A stretch of DNA of 64,000 nt from Streptomyces sp. CC0208 (lineage in GTDB: Bacteria > Actinomycetota > Actinomycetes > Streptomycetales > Streptomycetaceae): contig NZ_CP031969.1 of the NCBI RefSeq assembly GCF_003443735.1, positions 496,001-560,000 of the forward strand, read 5' to 3'. The notes under the pieces are model-generated. The model saw only the letters and a program-made list of their open reading frames with translations. It ran no database searches and was not told the DNA's origin. Made by a program: the position numbers and the translations under genes. Below, piece after piece: positions 40,661 to 48,716 of the stretch. Each line of letters opens with the position of its first letter. Within the stretch, counting starts at the first letter, position 1.

Positions 40661-42793
40661 ATGGATGCCACCACCCGGGACACGACCGCCCCTTCCTCCG
40701 CGACCGCGCTGGGCGCTTCCGTCGAGCGCCGCGAAGGGCGGGAGAAGGTCACCGGCACCGCCCGCTACGCAGCCGAACAGCCCTGTCCCGGCCGTACGCA
40801 CGCCTGGCCGGTGCCCGCCTCGATCGCCCGGGGCCGGGTCACCGGCATCGACACCTCGGCCGCCCTGGAGCTGCCCGGTGTCCTGGCCGTGCTCACCCAC
40901 GAGAACGCGCCGGAACTGTCCGAGCCGGACGACGCCACGCTCGCCGTGCTGCGCGACTCCCGTGTCCCGCACCGCGGTTGGTTCGTCGCCCTGGTGGTGG
41001 GCGAGACGCTGGAAGCCGCCCGCGCCGGTGCCACCGCCGTCCACGTCACCTACGCCGTGGAGGACCACGACGTCACCCTGACCGCCACGCACCCGGACGC
41101 GTACGCGCCCGAGCAGGCCAACGGCGGCTACCCGGGGACCCGGGAACACGGCGACCCCGAGGGCGCGTTCGCGTCCGCCCCGGTCCGGATCGACGCCGAC
41201 TACCGGGTCCCCCCGCTGCACAACCACCCGATGGAACCGCACGCGACGACCGCCCGGTGGCACGACGGCCGGCTCACGGTGCACACCTCCACCCAGGGCT
41301 CCACGGCCGTACGCGCCGTCCTGGCCGGCCTGTTCGGCATCCCGGAGGATCACGTCACCGTCCACGCCGAGCACGTGGGCGGCGGTTTCGGGTCCAAGGG
41401 CACGCCCCGTCCGGACGTGGTGCTCGCCGCGATGGCGGCCCGGCACACCGGACGGCCGGTCACCCTGGCACTCCCGCGCCGCTTCCTGCCCGCCGTCGTG
41501 GGACACCGCGCCCCCACCCTGCACCGGCTGCGCCTCGGGGCCCACCCCGACGGGCGGCTCGCCTCCCTGATCCACGAGGTGACCACCCACACCTCGCGCG
41601 TCAAGGAGTTCGTGGAGCAGGCCGCGGTGCCCGCACGCGTGATGTACGCAGCCCCCGACTCCCGTACGGCACACCGCGTGGCGCCCCTCGACGTGCCCAG
41701 CCCGTCCTGGATGCGGGCCCCGGGCGAGGCGCCCGGCATGTACGCGCTGGAGTCGGCCATGGACGAGCTGGCCACCGAACTCGGCATGGATCCGGTGGAG
41801 TTGAGGGTCGTCAACGAGCCGGACGCCGAGCCCGACAGCGGCAAACCCTTCAGCAGCAGGCACCTGGTCGAGTGTCTGCGTGAGGGCGCCCGGCGCTTCG
41901 GCTGGGCCGGGCGGGACCCGCGACCGCGCTCCCGCGCCGAGGGCCCGCTGCTGGTGGGCTCGGGGGTGGCGGCCGCCATGTATCCCGTGCTGGTGCAGCC
42001 GTCCACGGCGGCGGCACGGGCGCTGCCCGACGGGACCTTCCTGATACGGATCAACGCCACCGACATCGGCACGGGCGCCCGGACCGTCCTCACGCAGATC
42101 GCCGCGGACGCGCTCGGCGTGCCCGTGGACCGGGTGCGGACCGAGGTGGGCAGCAGCGACCTGCCCGCCGCGTCGCTGGCCGGCGGCTCGTCGGGCACCG
42201 CGTCCTGGGGCTGGGCGGTGCACGAGGCCTGCGTCCGGCTCGCGGAGCGCCTGGCCGAAGGGCCGCTGCCCGCGGAGGGAATCGACGTCCGTGCCGACAC
42301 GGCCGGCCAGGCCGACGCCGACAGCCCCTTCGCCCGGCACGCCTTCGGCGCCCACTTCGCGGAGGTCGCCGTCGACACGGTCACCGGCGAGACCCGGGTC
42401 CGCCGCCTGCTGGGGGTCTATGCCGCCGGACGCATCCTCAACTCCCGTACCGCACGCTCCCAGTTCGTCGGCGGCATGACCATGGGGCTCGGCATGGCGC
42501 TCACCGAGGGCAGCACCATGGACGCCGCGTTCGGCGACTTCGCCGAATCCGACCTGGCCGCGTACCACGTGCCCGCGCACGCCGACGTCCCCGACATCGA
42601 GGCGCACTGGATCGACGAGGACGACACCCGGCTCAACCCCATGGGCAGCAAGGGCATCGGCGAGATCGGCATCGTGGGGACGGCGGCCGCGATCGGCAAC
42701 GCCGTCTTCCACGCGACCGGCGTGCGCCTGCGCGAGCTGCCCCTCACACCGGACCGCGTGCTGAGCGGGCTCCGGGAGCGGGGCGGCTCCTAG
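40661..42793 (+). CDS. PaoC-like molybdenum-binding large subunit
   Basis: A 710-residue catalytic subunit of the xanthine oxidase family. The N-terminal domain (REKVTGTARYAAE) is followed by the substrate and Moco blocks HNHPMEPHATTARW, GGGFGSKG and GGSSGTASWG. The active-site Glu sits in G-S-K-G-I-G-E-I-G (about 660-668). It oxidises a broad range of aldehydes, often aromatic, to carboxylic acids using a molybdopterin cytosine dinucleotide cofactor. No cofactor-insertion chaperone (PaoD/XdhC-like) is next to it, so that must come from elsewhere. The operon ends here. Confidence 0.9.
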   Translation: MDATTRDTTAPSSATALGASVERREGREKVTGTARYAAEQPCPGRTHAWPVPASIARGRVTGIDTSAALELPGVLAVLTHENAPELSEPDDATLAVLRDSRVPHRGWFVALVVGETLEAARAGATAVHVTYAVEDHDVTLTATHPDAYAPEQANGGYPGTREHGDPEGAFASAPVRIDADYRVPPLHNHPMEPHATTARWHDGRLTVHTSTQGSTAVRAVLAGLFGIPEDHVTVHAEHVGGGFGSKGTPRPDVVLAAMAARHTGRPVTLALPRRFLPAVVGHRAPTLHRLRLGAHPDGRLASLIHEVTTHTSRVKEFVEQAAVPARVMYAAPDSRTAHRVAPLDVPSPSWMRAPGEAPGMYALESAMDELATELGMDPVELRVVNEPDAEPDSGKPFSSRHLVECLREGARRFGWAGRDPRPRSRAEGPLLVGSGVAAAMYPVLVQPSTAAARALPDGTFLIRINATDIGTGARTVLTQIAADALGVPVDRVRTEVGSSDLPAASLAGGSSGTASWGWAVHEACVRLAERLAEGPLPAEGIDVRADTAGQADADSPFARHAFGAHFAEVAVDTVTGETRVRRLLGVYAAGRILNSRTARSQFVGGMTMGLGMALTEGSTMDAAFGDFAESDLAAYHVPAHADVPDIEAHWIDEDDTRLNPMGSKGIGEIGIVGTAAAIGNAVFHATGVRLRELPLTPDRVLSGLRERGGS

Positions 42794-42794
42794 G

Positions 42795-43814
42795 CTAGGG
42801 GGCCAGCGGAGCGTCGGCCGCCTTGCGGAGGGCCTCCGCCGTCCGCCGTTCCGCCAGGACGCGTTCCGGCGACGGCGGCGAGGCGAGCTGCACCACGAGG
42901 GCGGTCAGTGCGGCCAGCGACGCGCACACGGCCACCGTCCCCAGGAGCCAGGCCGGCGCCAACGGCAGCTCCAGGGCCCGGGAGAGCCCGGCCGAGCGGA
43001 ACCGTCCGTCGAGCAACTGGCCCGCGGCCACCGTCGCCGGTACGGCGACCGCGAGAGCCAGGACCGGAACGACGGGCCGGACCGTCAGCAGGGCGAGCAG
43101 GACGCACAGGACCGACACCCCGAGCGCGAACCCGTACACCTGCACGGACGCCCCGTCCCGGTGTGCGGGGAAGCACAGGACGCCGCAGACCAGCAGGGCC
43201 AGGGCGGCGATCCCGCTCGGCCAGGCCGGTGCCCTTCGGGTCGGCGTCGACGCGGGCGGATGCGCCGGCGGGGCCGGATAGGGATCCGCCCCCGGCACCT
43301 CCGGTTCGGGCCGCCCCTCCTCGTCGTACAACTCGTGCTCCTCGAAAAGCGGCTGCGGAGGTTCTTCCGTCGCCAGGCGTCCGATGAGCTCGACGAGTTC
43401 CTCGACGGGCCTGCCGGTCGCTATCGCGCGCACCGCCTCCTGCCCGCAATGGGGCCGCAGTTCGGACCGGTTCAGCAGGGCCACCAGACGGGTCACATCC
43501 TCGACGGGACGGGACTCGACGGCGGCCCGGATCGCCTCGTCGGCGCTGTCCGCGTCCCGCGGCGGCCGGGTCAGCAGGGAGACGAGCCGGGTGACGTCCT
43601 CCACGGACCGGTCCACGCCGACGGCACGGAGGGCCGCGACGGTGGCCTGCGCGTACTCGGGCGACTGTTCCAGCAGGGTGATCAGGTGGACGACGTCCTC
43701 CAGGGGACGGTCGGCCACGGCGGCACGCACCAGGTCGCCGACGGGATCGCCGTACGACCGGTCCGTCGGTATGGCGGGTTCGTTCGGGTGAGCTGCTGTC
43801 GGGCCGGTGGTCAT
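42795..43814 (-). CDS. Membrane protein with four N-terminal helical repeats
   Basis: A 339-residue protein; ATG 43814 has GGAG upstream, and the longer in-frame frame has no ribosome binding site. Residues 20-170 hold four ~45-residue repeats with the core R-A-V/A-x-x-R-P-V-E-D-V-x-x-L-I-x-L-L (for example RPLEDVVHLITLLE, RSVEDVTRLVSLLT, RPVEDVTRLVALLN, RPVEELVELIGRLA). A Pro-rich linker follows, then four to five membrane helices and a short basic tail. The repeats resemble a small solenoid. I do not recognise the family. It starts only 2 bases from the PaoC stop, convergently, and may not be functionally linked. Confidence 0.7.
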   Translation of the reverse strand: MTTGPTAAHPNEPAIPTDRSYGDPVGDLVRAAVADRPLEDVVHLITLLEQSPEYAQATVAALRAVGVDRSVEDVTRLVSLLTRPPRDADSADEAIRAAVESRPVEDVTRLVALLNRSELRPHCGQEAVRAIATGRPVEELVELIGRLATEEPPQPLFEEHELYDEEGRPEPEVPGADPYPAPPAHPPASTPTRRAPAWPSGIAALALLVCGVLCFPAHRDGASVQVYGFALGVSVLCVLLALLTVRPVVPVLALAVAVPATVAAGQLLDGRFRSAGLSRALELPLAPAWLLGTVAVCASLAALTALVVQLASPPSPERVLAERRTAEALRKAADAPLAP

Positions 43815-44025
43815 GCTCTGCTCCAGACAAAGAGAGCGGTCACTCCCCTGCGCCCCCGTCGTGCGACCGCGACATTGAGATGACCCATTCGTAAGCGGGT
43901 ACCCGACGGCGTGCCACTCGGATGAGCCACGGGTGTGAGTGCGGCCCCGGTGAGCCATAGGGCGACCGGAAGCGGGAATCCGTCAGAGAGCGGGCCGTTC
44001 GGCGCCCGGAGGAGGAGGTCGGCCC

Positions 44026-44343
44026 GTGGATTCGACCACAGCACTGATCGTCGTCGTCGTGGTGCTCGCGGCGCTGGCGCTCGCGGTGGCCGTGGGGCTG
44101 CTGGTACGGCTCGTGAGAACCCGGCGCGGTCTGCGGCGGGCGGGACTTCCCACCGGGCCCCGCTGGGTCTTCTGGGGTGCCCTGTTGTACTTCGTCCTGC
44201 CCACCGATCTGGTGCCGGATCCGGTCTACCTCGATGACATCGGTGTCCTGCTGCTCGCCCTGCGCACCCTGCGCGGTTCCCCGGCAGACCGGGCCGCGCT
44301 GCGGCTCGACGAGCGGGGCCCGGAGGCGTCCCGCCGACCCTGA
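44026..44343 (+). CDS. YkvA/DUF1232-like small membrane protein
   Basis: A 105-residue protein from GTG 44026 (GGAGG upstream). One membrane helix (TTALIVVVVVLAALALAVAV) precedes a basic linker and the DUF1232 signature LLYFVLPTDLVPDPVYLDDIGVLLLAL, a second hydrophobic helix with an amphipathic turn. DUF1232/YkvA proteins have unknown, probably membrane-stress-related, roles. It lies upstream of the graspetide genes on the same strand; a small hairpin (ACCCTG/CAGGGT, 44338-44355) at its stop may separate the transcripts. Confidence 0.75.
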   Translation: MDSTTALIVVVVVLAALALAVAVGLLVRLVRTRRGLRRAGLPTGPRWVFWGALLYFVLPTDLVPDPVYLDDIGVLLLALRTLRGSPADRAALRLDERGPEASRRP

Positions 44344-44381
44344 TTACGCAGGGTAAGGAAACCAATCACTCGTTCGATTCG

Positions 44382-44387
44382 TATAAG
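44382..44387 (+). promoter_or_regulatory. Candidate -10 box for the graspetide operon
   Basis: GTATAAG sits about 90 bases before the precursor start. No clear -35 element matches, so an activator or alternative sigma factor is possible. Weak evidence. Confidence 0.3.
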
Positions 44388-44475
44388 TCTCTGGAAGCCG
44401 AAGGAAGTCGGCTGACCTGACGGCGTCGTGGGGTGGCGTCCGTCTGCGAGAGGCAGTACCGGCGAGGGAGAGACG

Positions 44476-44667
44476 ATGCAACCGTTCGCGCTCAACTACG
44501 CACGTCCGGCAGCGACGTTGGAGGCGACCGCTCCGTACGTCTACGACTCCGGCATGCAGTTGAACGTGCTCATGGACGGCCGGGTCGCGGCCCGCGACCA
44601 CGCGCTGATGAGGGAGCTGGGGACCACCACGAGCACGGCGGGCTCCAAGACACACTTCGACGACTGA
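44476..44667 (+). CDS. tgmA: ATP-grasp-target graspetide precursor peptide
   Basis: A 63-residue RiPP precursor, ATG 44476 after GGGAGAG. The leader starts M-Q-P-F-A-L-N-Y-A-R-P, the PF-x-L-N-Y-x-R-P signature of ATP-grasp-target peptides (GRASP_targ, TIGR04186). A middle segment (YDSGMQLNVLMDGRVAARDH) ends in the recognition region. The core (about 49-63, GTTTSTAGSKTHFDD) is rich in Thr/Ser (T50-T52, S53, T54, S57, T59) with only D62, D63 (and E47 just before) as acid partners, plus K58. Such cores are cross-linked through ester or amide bonds by the adjacent ATP-grasp ligase. The gene ends 16 bases before that ligase. Product structure is not predictable from sequence alone. Confidence 0.88.
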   Translation: MQPFALNYARPAATLEATAPYVYDSGMQLNVLMDGRVAARDHALMRELGTTTSTAGSKTHFDD

Positions 44668-44683
44668 ACACGGCCGACTGTCG

Positions 44684-45658
44684 ATGACCGTGTTGATTCT
44701 TACCTGCGAAGAGGACGTGACGGCCGACATGGTCGTGGTGCACCTCAACGCGACGGGGGTACCGGTGGTCCGGCTCGACCCGGCCGACCTGACCGACGGG
44801 GTCGCGCTGTCCGGGGAGTACGTGCACGGCGGCTTCCGCGGCCACCTGTCGGCCGGCGGCCGTCTGGTGGGCATCTCCGGGCTGCGCTCGATCTGGGTCC
44901 GCCGCCCGGGTGTCCCGGCGGCGCGGGCGGCCGAGCCCTCTCAGTGGCTGACCGAGGAGTCCGCCCAGGCGCTGTACGGCATGCTCCGGGGCAGCGACGC
45001 CCGCTGGATGAACCACCCGGACGCGGCCCGCCGGGCCCGTCACAAGCCCTGGCAGCTGCGGCTCGCCCAGCGCTGCGGCCTGCCCGTCCCGGCCACGATC
45101 GTGACGACGTTCCCGCAGGCGGCCCGGGAGTTCGCCGAGCGCTACCCCGACCTGGTGGTCAAGCCGGTCTCGGGGGCACACCCGCAGGACCCGCCGCGGG
45201 CGGTGCCGACCAGCCGGGTCGCACCGGACACCGACTTCGCGGCCGTCGCGTTCGGCCCGACCCTGCTGCAACGGCGGGTGGCCAAGCGGGCCGACATTCG
45301 CCTGACCGTCGTGGGCGAGACGCTGCTGGCCGCCCGGAAGGTCACCGGGGCGGACGACGAGGTGGATGTCCGTTTCGCCCCGTCCACCTCCTCCTGGCAG
45401 CCCACGGAAGTCCCGCCGCGGGTGGCCGCGGCCGTCCGGGACTATCTCCGGGCGGCCGAACTGGCTTACGGGGCGTTCGACTTCGCCGAGGACGGCGACG
45501 GGACCTGGTGGTTCCTGGAGTGCAACCAGTCGGGGCAGTTCGGCTTCGTGGAGGTGGAGACGGGCCAGCCGATCGCGCACAGCATCGCCGAATGGCTGGC
45601 CCGGCCCGGTCCGGACCCGCGCTCCCGCGCCAACGGCGCCGACTCCGCGGTGTTCTGA
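44684..45658 (+). CDS. tgmB: ATP-grasp graspetide ligase (GRASP_SAV_5884 type)
   Basis: A 324-residue ATP-grasp enzyme of the family that forms side-chain esters or amides in RiPP precursors (TIGR04187-like). The N-terminal pre-ATP-grasp domain (MTVLILTCEEDVTADMVVVH) is followed by RHKPWQLRLAQRCGLPVPAT and LVVKPVSG (about 158), then the catalytic strand FLECNQSGQFGFVEVETGQPI (about 278-298) with the metal/ATP-binding Glu/Asn. It phosphorylates an acidic side chain of the precursor core and couples it to Thr/Ser/Lys. It sits directly after the precursor, cotranscribed. No methyltransferase partner is within several kilobases. Confidence 0.92.
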   Translation: MTVLILTCEEDVTADMVVVHLNATGVPVVRLDPADLTDGVALSGEYVHGGFRGHLSAGGRLVGISGLRSIWVRRPGVPAARAAEPSQWLTEESAQALYGMLRGSDARWMNHPDAARRARHKPWQLRLAQRCGLPVPATIVTTFPQAAREFAERYPDLVVKPVSGAHPQDPPRAVPTSRVAPDTDFAAVAFGPTLLQRRVAKRADIRLTVVGETLLAARKVTGADDEVDVRFAPSTSSWQPTEVPPRVAAAVRDYLRAAELAYGAFDFAEDGDGTWWFLECNQSGQFGFVEVETGQPIAHSIAEWLARPGPDPRSRANGADSAVF

Positions 45659-45665
45659 GGCCGGA

Positions 45666-45881
45666 TCAGTAGGGCCGCGGGGCGGCCGGCGGCAGGGCGG
45701 GCACCCATCCCTGCCCGGGCGAGGCCGGGCGCTCGGGGACGGGCGGGGGCATCAGGGACTGCAGCGGCCGCATGACGTACTCCAGTTCCCTGCGTACGCG
45801 CTCGGCCTCCCTGCGGACTAGAGCGGGGACGTCGCCGCGCTCGGCGACGAGTCGGTCGTAGATGGGGGAATCCTGGAACAC
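45666..45881 (-). CDS. Small conserved-type protein convergent to graspetide ligase
   Basis: A 71-residue protein with no signal peptide. It begins MFQDSPIYDRLVAERGDVPA, then a helix REAERVRRELEYVMRPLQ, and ends in a Pro-rich tail (PPPVPERPASPGQGW). The helix looks amphipathic. Its compact coding pattern and the 7-base gap to the tgmB stop suggest a real gene, but no function is known to me. It is not evidently part of the graspetide system, being on the opposite strand. Confidence 0.55.
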   Translation of the reverse strand: MFQDSPIYDRLVAERGDVPALVRREAERVRRELEYVMRPLQSLMPPPVPERPASPGQGWVPALPPAAPRPY

Positions 45882-45998
45882 CCGTCAACGCGCCTTTCGT
45901 TTTCGCGGGCCCACGCGCATGGGCACGGCTGACGAGTCTAGGCGCCTCCACGCACCGACGTGCGAATTCCGGAGTCGGGCTTGACGGCCTGCGGGGGG

Positions 45999-46454
45999 TC
46001 ATGCGCCGGTGGTGGACCCCGGACGGACGATCATCAGGACGGTCACGGTCGCCCACAGGAGGTTGAAGATGCCCGTGAACATGGCCAGTTGGGCGGTCGC
46101 GCGGTGTTCGACGCTCCCCTGCCCGGTCAACTCCTCGAGGAGTTCGCCCTGCCGGGGAAGCACGAAGGCGGCGAGAACTCCCGCGGCCGCGGCCGTCAGA
46201 GCCATGGACGTGGTCAGCCAGGCGTCGCCCAGGACGCCCATCGCGGCTCCGGTGGCGATGCCGAGGACGGGGACCGCGATGCCGATGCCCGCGTAGACCC
46301 GGCAGATGCGGTGCAGCAGCCGTACCGTGCCGACGTCCGCCTCCTCCGCGTGGGCCCGGCGGGCCGCGGGCGGGAACATGCTGGCCGCGACGGTCACCGG
46401 TCCCACGGCGACGATGGCGACGAGGACGTGCAGGGCCAGCAGGAACTTGGTCAT
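45999..46454 (-). CDS. Integral membrane protein, DUF2269-like
   Basis: A 151-residue protein with four membrane helices: MTKFLLALHVLVAIVAVGPV, then a middle pair around GIGIAVPVLGIATGAAMGVL and TTSMALTAAAAGVLAAFVL, and a last helix LLWATVTVLMIVRP. The N-terminal His-x-x-x-x-x-x-x-V-G-P pattern fits the DUF2269 membrane proteins. Divergent from the GlxA-type regulator with a ~180-base shared promoter region, so it may be the regulator's target. Function unknown. Confidence 0.7.
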   Translation of the reverse strand: MTKFLLALHVLVAIVAVGPVTVAASMFPPAARRAHAEEADVGTVRLLHRICRVYAGIGIAVPVLGIATGAAMGVLGDAWLTTSMALTAAAAGVLAAFVLPRQGELLEELTGQGSVEHRATAQLAMFTGIFNLLWATVTVLMIVRPGSTTGA

Positions 46455-46634
46455 GGGGTGGCGTGTCCTTCTGCGGTGCGGTCGGCGGTGCCCGTCCACG
46501 CTAGGTACCTGCCGGATGATCACACAGGGGCTGAAACGACAGCTTCCAACGGATTCCCGCCAACGCCCCCGACAGCGAGTTCCGCCTGATCCCGGGTTCC
46601 TGGCCGTGGCGGGAATCCGCCTATCGTGGCGGTC

Positions 46635-47609
46635 ATGCATTCCGTGGCGATCCTGGTTCTCGACGACGTGGTGCCGTTCGACATGGCGGCGCCCATGCAG
46701 GTGTTCGACTGGACGCGGCTGCCCGACGGCCGCCCCGCCTACCGGGTCCGGCTGTGCGCCGAGTCGCCGGAGGTCCGCGCGGACGGCGGTTTCACCCTGC
46801 GGGTCGAGCACGGCCTCGAAGCCCTCACGGAGGCGGACACGATCGTCGTGCCGGGACGCTCCCCGGTGGCCGGGCCGCCCTCCCCGCGCGTCCTCACGGC
46901 GTTGCGCGAGGCCGCGGCGGCCGGCACCCGGATCGCGTCCGTGTGCGTGGGCGCCTTCGTGCTGGCGGAGGCCGGGCTCCTGGACGGGCTGCGCGCCACC
47001 ACGCACTGGGTGGCCGCGGACGACCTGGCGCGCCGCTTCCCCGCCGTCGAGGTCCAGCCGGACGTGCTGTACGTCGACAACGGTCAGATCCTGACCTCCG
47101 CGGGTGCGGCCGCGGCCCTCGACATGTGTCTGCACATGATCCGCCGGGACCTGGGCTCGGCGGTCGCCGCGCATGCCGCCCGGATGTCGGTGATGCCACT
47201 CGAACGGGAGGGCGGCCAGGCCCAGTTCATCGTGTACGACCATCCGCCGGTGCCCCGGGGTTCGACGCTGGAGCCAGTCCTGGAGTGGGTCGAGGACAAC
47301 CTGGCCCACGAGATCACCCTCGGGGCGATGGCGGCCCGTTCGGGGATGAGCGAGCGCACCTTCAGCCGCCGTTTCCGCGAGCAGACCGGCAGCACGCCGC
47401 TGCAGTGGCTGCTGCGGGCCCGGGTACGGCGGGCCCAGTACCTGCTGGAGAACACCGGTCACCCGGTCGAGCGAATCGCGCGGCAGGCGGGGTTCGGCTC
47501 GCCCACGGCCTTCAGGGAACGCTTCCGCCGGGTCGTCGGCACCACCCCGCAGGCGTACCGCGCGGCCTTCCACGCGAAGGACGCCGTCCCGGCGGCGGCG
47601 CGCTCCTGA
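46635..47609 (+). CDS. GlxA-type AraC regulator with DJ-1/PfpI domain
   Basis: A 324-residue regulator; ATG 46635 is favoured over the GTG three codons before. Residues 1-185 are a DJ-1/PfpI-like domain (ILVLDDVVPFDMAAPMQVFD; SVCVGAFVLAEAGLLDG with the nucleophile-elbow Cys). Residues 215-315 are an AraC-type double HTH (ITLGAMAARSGMSERTFSRR; VERIARQAGFGSPTAFRERF). GlxA-type activators in Streptomyces link metabolic or stress signals to target genes. Its neighbour, the divergent DUF2269-like protein, is the likely target. Confidence 0.9.
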   Translation: MHSVAILVLDDVVPFDMAAPMQVFDWTRLPDGRPAYRVRLCAESPEVRADGGFTLRVEHGLEALTEADTIVVPGRSPVAGPPSPRVLTALREAAAAGTRIASVCVGAFVLAEAGLLDGLRATTHWVAADDLARRFPAVEVQPDVLYVDNGQILTSAGAAAALDMCLHMIRRDLGSAVAAHAARMSVMPLEREGGQAQFIVYDHPPVPRGSTLEPVLEWVEDNLAHEITLGAMAARSGMSERTFSRRFREQTGSTPLQWLLRARVRRAQYLLENTGHPVERIARQAGFGSPTAFRERFRRVVGTTPQAYRAAFHAKDAVPAAARS

Positions 47610-47633
47610 CCGCTCGCCGGGTCCGGCGTGGCC

Positions 47634-47876
47634 TCAACCGGCCAGCGGCAGGCTGCTCTCACCGTCCGGGTCCGCGCATCCGGCGGCCGGCAGCAGGGCG
47701 TCGGCCCTGGCGACCGCTTCGCGGACATCGGCGGTGCCCATCATCACGCACAGTGTGTAACTGACGTCCTCCAGCTCACGAGCCGTCGACGGCCTGTCCC
47801 TTTCCGCCTGGGCGATCCTCAGTGACGCGTAGCGGGTCAGCAGGGTTCTGACGGACTTCGGGTCCGGAATGAGCAC
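47634..47876 (-). CDS. Small DUF5133-like protein
   Basis: An 80-residue protein from GTG 47876, which has GAGAGGGG six bases before it. It begins VLIPDPKSVRTLLTRYASLR and continues as helical (ARELEDVSYTLCVMMGTADVREA), the pattern of DUF5133 small proteins common in Streptomyces, often found beside regulators. The C-terminal Pro/Ser-rich segment ends LPLAG. No other function is visible. The gap to the divergent membrane protein gene at 48051 is about 175 bases, with an AT-rich promoter-like area. Confidence 0.65.
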   Translation of the reverse strand: MLIPDPKSVRTLLTRYASLRIAQAERDRPSTARELEDVSYTLCVMMGTADVREAVARADALLPAAGCADPDGESSLPLAG

Positions 47877-48050
47877 GAAGCGCCCCTCTCTCGAATTTTT
47901 CGCTGCGTATGCCCCCTCCGCACCGGCCCAATCCCCTTCACCGCTCCCCGGCACGCGATTGGCGCAATACCGTGCGGGCGGACCCGCTTCCCCAAGGCCC
48001 GCAAACCGTTGAACAAGGGGCATCCCTCGCACAGTGAACGGTATACGCCC

Positions 48051-48407
48051 ATGAACCGCTCCGCAGGTCTCCTCAGTGCCCTCTATCTCGCGACGAGCAC
48101 CGGCCTCGCCTGGACCGCGGTCCAGACACTGCGCTCCGGCCCGCCGTGGGCCGTGTGTCTGTTCGCCGCCGCGAGCCTGGTCCCGGTCATCGCGCTCGTG
48201 CGCGAGAGCGTGCTCTGCGACCAGCGGCGCGCTCTGTCCGAAATGCGCATCCGGCCCGCCGCCCCCGACGGGCCGGGTGCGGGGGCCGCCGACGACATCG
48301 TGCGCGCCGAACTCGACACCGCGTGCTGCGAACGCTGGTGGACGAGCTGCGGCACCCACCACGATTCGACATGCCCCCGCCGGGTCCCACGAAGCAGCGC
48401 GGCATGA
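48051..48407 (+). CDS. Small membrane protein with Cys-rich tail
   Basis: A 118-residue protein; ATG 48051 is the likely start, since the longer frame begins in non-coding-looking sequence. Two hydrophobic helices (LLSALYLATSTGLAWTAVQ; WAVCLFAAASLVPVIALV) precede a basic stretch RESVLCDQRRAL. The C-terminal tail has ELDTACCERWWTSCGTHHDSTC, four clustered Cys with two His, a likely metal-binding or disulfide patch. Divergent to the DUF5133-like gene. The function is unknown. Confidence 0.65.
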   Translation: MNRSAGLLSALYLATSTGLAWTAVQTLRSGPPWAVCLFAAASLVPVIALVRESVLCDQRRALSEMRIRPAAPDGPGAGAADDIVRAELDTACCERWWTSCGTHHDSTCPRRVPRSSAA

Positions 48408-48459
48408 CGCCCGGCAGCCGGGCCGGGGTGCGGGCGACCTGTCCGGCGTGCAGCGCGGT

Positions 48460-48582
48460 TTAGGTCCCGCCGCGGCGCAGGCGCTGCCCGCCCGGCAGCA
48501 AGGCGCCGCGCTCGCCGACCAGCGTGTCCAGACCCTGCGGCGGCCGTTCGACCAACTCCGGCGCGTTCGCGTCGCGTAGCGC
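48460..48582 (-). pseudogene. Remnant of an ABC transporter ATPase
   Basis: Forty codons read ALRDANAPELVERPPQGLDT, then LVGERGALLPGGQRLRRGGT, before a stop. This is the region around the ABC signature of export-type ATPases (P-x-G-L-D-T-x-V-G-E-R-G-x-x-L-S-G-G-Q-R-Q-R) with a Ser-to-Pro change and an early end. Upstream sequence in this strand does not give Walker A, and the downstream D-loop is missing. The surrounding 48408-48716 has no other intact gene. Confidence 0.5.
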
Positions 48583-48716
48583 CGCGCGTACGCCGGCACG
48601 ACGGTGTCGATGACGGACGCGGCGATCAGGGGCAGCAGCCTTCCGGTTGCCGAGTCGAGAGCGAGCGCTGTCCACCCTTCGTCGGCAAGGAGTACACCAG
48701 GCGCCGACGAGCACTC

